Below, in pieces: positions 12,372 to 13,190 of a stretch of DNA of 13,190 bases; within the stretch, counting starts at the first letter, position 1, and each line of letters begins with the position of its first letter. The stretch covers positions 1 to 13,190 of the forward strand of contig CAAEEO010000056.1 in the NCBI GenBank assembly GCA_900754965.1, written 5' to 3'. Under the pieces are notes generated by a model. That model had not been told where the DNA came from. It did not search any database and was given only the letters and a program-made list of their open reading frames with translations. Origin of the DNA: an uncultured Oscillospiraceae bacterium (GTDB taxonomy: Bacteria > Bacillota > Clostridia > Oscillospirales > Oscillospiraceae). Made by a program: the position numbers and the translations under genes.

Positions 12372-13190
12372 ATGAAAAAGACTGTTACGAAGATCCTGTC
12401 TCTGGCCCTGTCCGGAGCCTGCCTGCTGACCCTGGCCGCCTGCGGCAAAACCGAGAGCAAATCTCTGGAGATCGCCGTCCCCAACGACACCACCAACGAG
12501 GCCCGCGCCCTGCTGCTGCTGGAGGACAACGGCTACATCACCCTGGACCCCGAGGCCGGCATCACCGCTACCATTAAAGATATCACCGAGAACCCCTACA
12601 ACCTGACCTTCAAAGAGGTCGAGGCTGCACAGATTCCCAATGTGCTGCAGGATGTGGACTACGGCATCATCAACTCCAACTTCGCCATCCAGGCCGGCAT
12701 CAACCCCGTGGAGGACTCCCTGACCATCGAAGGCTCCTCCTCCGCTTATGCCAACGTGCTGTGCGTGAAGGAAGGCAATGAAAACAGCGACGCCGCCAAG
12801 GCTCTGATCGCTGCCGTTTCCAGCCAGAAAATTGCCGATTACATTGCTGAGACCTACGGCGGCGCCGTGGTCAGCGCCGTGGAGAACCCCGGCAACGGCT
12901 TTGACGACTCCGTGGACTACGCCGCTCTGGCCGGCACCACCATCACTGTGGCTGCCTCTCCCACCCCCCACGCCGAGATCCTGGCCCTGGCCAAAGAGAC
13001 TCTGGCTGAAAAAGATGTGACCCTGGAAATCCGGGAGTTCACTGACTATGTCCAGCCCAACAACGTTGTGGAAAGCGGCGATGTGTTTGCCAACTTCTTC
13101 CAGCATGTTCCCTACCTGGACGACTTCAACCAGCAGAACGGCACCCATGTGGTCTCTGTTGCTGCCATCCATGTGGAGCCCATGGGCATC
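12372..13190 (+). CDS. Circularly permuted MetQ/NlpA-type binding lipoprotein, 3' end outside window
   Basis: A lipid-anchored binding protein of the NlpA/Lipoprotein_9 family, normally the D-methionine/L-methionine receptor of the MetNI importer. The signal peptide ends at LAAC with C24. Canonical MetQ runs from PHAEIL, through EFTDYVQPN and YFQHVPYL, to HVEPMG at the first hinge, then IAIPNDPTN-GRALLLL and so on. Here the mature protein opens with IAVPNDTTNEARALLLLE (34-51), includes EAAQIPNVLQDVDYGIINSN (84-103) and AYANVLCV, passes a linker (about 162-189), and only then gives ITVAASPTPHAEIL (191-204), EFTDYVQPN (222-230), NFFQHVPYLDDFN (241-253) and HVEPMGI (267-273), where the window ends. 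It should stop shortly after. ATG 12372 is chosen over 12366 because AAGGAG (12357-12362) is nine rather than three bases away. The methionine substrate is inferred from the family and the Met-rich leader. Confidence 0.88.
   Translation, partial: MKKTVTKILSLALSGACLLTLAACGKTESKSLEIAVPNDTTNEARALLLLEDNGYITLDPEAGITATIKDITENPYNLTFKEVEAAQIPNVLQDVDYGIINSNFAIQAGINPVEDSLTIEGSSSAYANVLCVKEGNENSDAAKALIAAVSSQKIADYIAETYGGAVVSAVENPGNGFDDSVDYAALAGTTITVAASPTPHAEILALAKETLAEKDVTLEIREFTDYVQPNNVVESGDVFANFFQHVPYLDDFNQQNGTHVVSVAAIHVEPMGI

Noticed and set aside
12174..13172. A minus-strand open frame of 332 codons opposite the metQ-like gene.
   Set aside because: It is Gly/Val/His-rich antisense reading of a real gene and crosses the attenuator hairpin.
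1..13190. CRISPR arrays, insertion-sequence transposases and rRNA or tRNA genes.
   Set aside because: No spaced direct-repeat array, transposase motif or RNA-gene signature was seen in either strand.

Overview
The window looks like chromosomal DNA of a gut-type Clostridia (Bacillota, probably Oscillospirales). It is moderately GC-rich, with AGGAGG ribosome sites, sigma-A promoters, several GTG starts, lipoprotein signal peptides and a MobA/TnpX-type mobile element. No species is claimed.

Layout. (1) Bases 1 to about 3567 are the right end of an integrated mobilizable element: a MobA/MobL relaxase (5' end outside the window), a small unknown protein and a large serine recombinase. It appears to have inserted into a host XRE-type regulator gene; only the 3' part of that gene survives (about 3566-4156), followed by a small VanZ-like membrane protein. 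(2) A bidirectional terminator separates these from typA/bipA on the minus strand. An iron-sulfur flavoprotein-like oxidoreductase gene is divergent from typA. (3) The gene-poor stretch 7193-7961 holds a minus-strand unit of about 510 nt with a TTGACA promoter, internal helices, no convincing protein and a strong terminator: a candidate structured noncoding RNA. truA follows, divergent. (4) 8731-11300 is a polar amino-acid ABC transporter operon: binding protein, internal terminator, permease, ATPase. (5) A small minus-strand membrane protein of unknown function has its own near-consensus promoter. (6) From 11975 a perfect-hexamer promoter drives a 33-codon Met/Cys-rich leader peptide, a terminator, a second tiny ORF, and a MetQ/NlpA-type methionine-binding lipoprotein cut by the window end.

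The most striking observation is that both substrate-binding lipoproteins, from two different families, appear circularly permuted. In each, the lipoprotein signal is followed by the half of the fold that is normally second (from the first hinge onward). The normal N-terminal half comes last, and each chain ends, or is about to end, at the first hinge. The second highlight is the Met-rich leader upstream of the methionine-type binding protein, which looks like a ribosome-mediated attenuator in place of the S-box or T-box usual in this group. The third is the candidate noncoding RNA.

The two transporters would import amino acids (a polar one and methionine) across the cytoplasmic membrane, with their binding proteins lipid-anchored outside. 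TypA and TruA are housekeeping translation functions. All family assignments rest on motifs read by eye; no database search was run.
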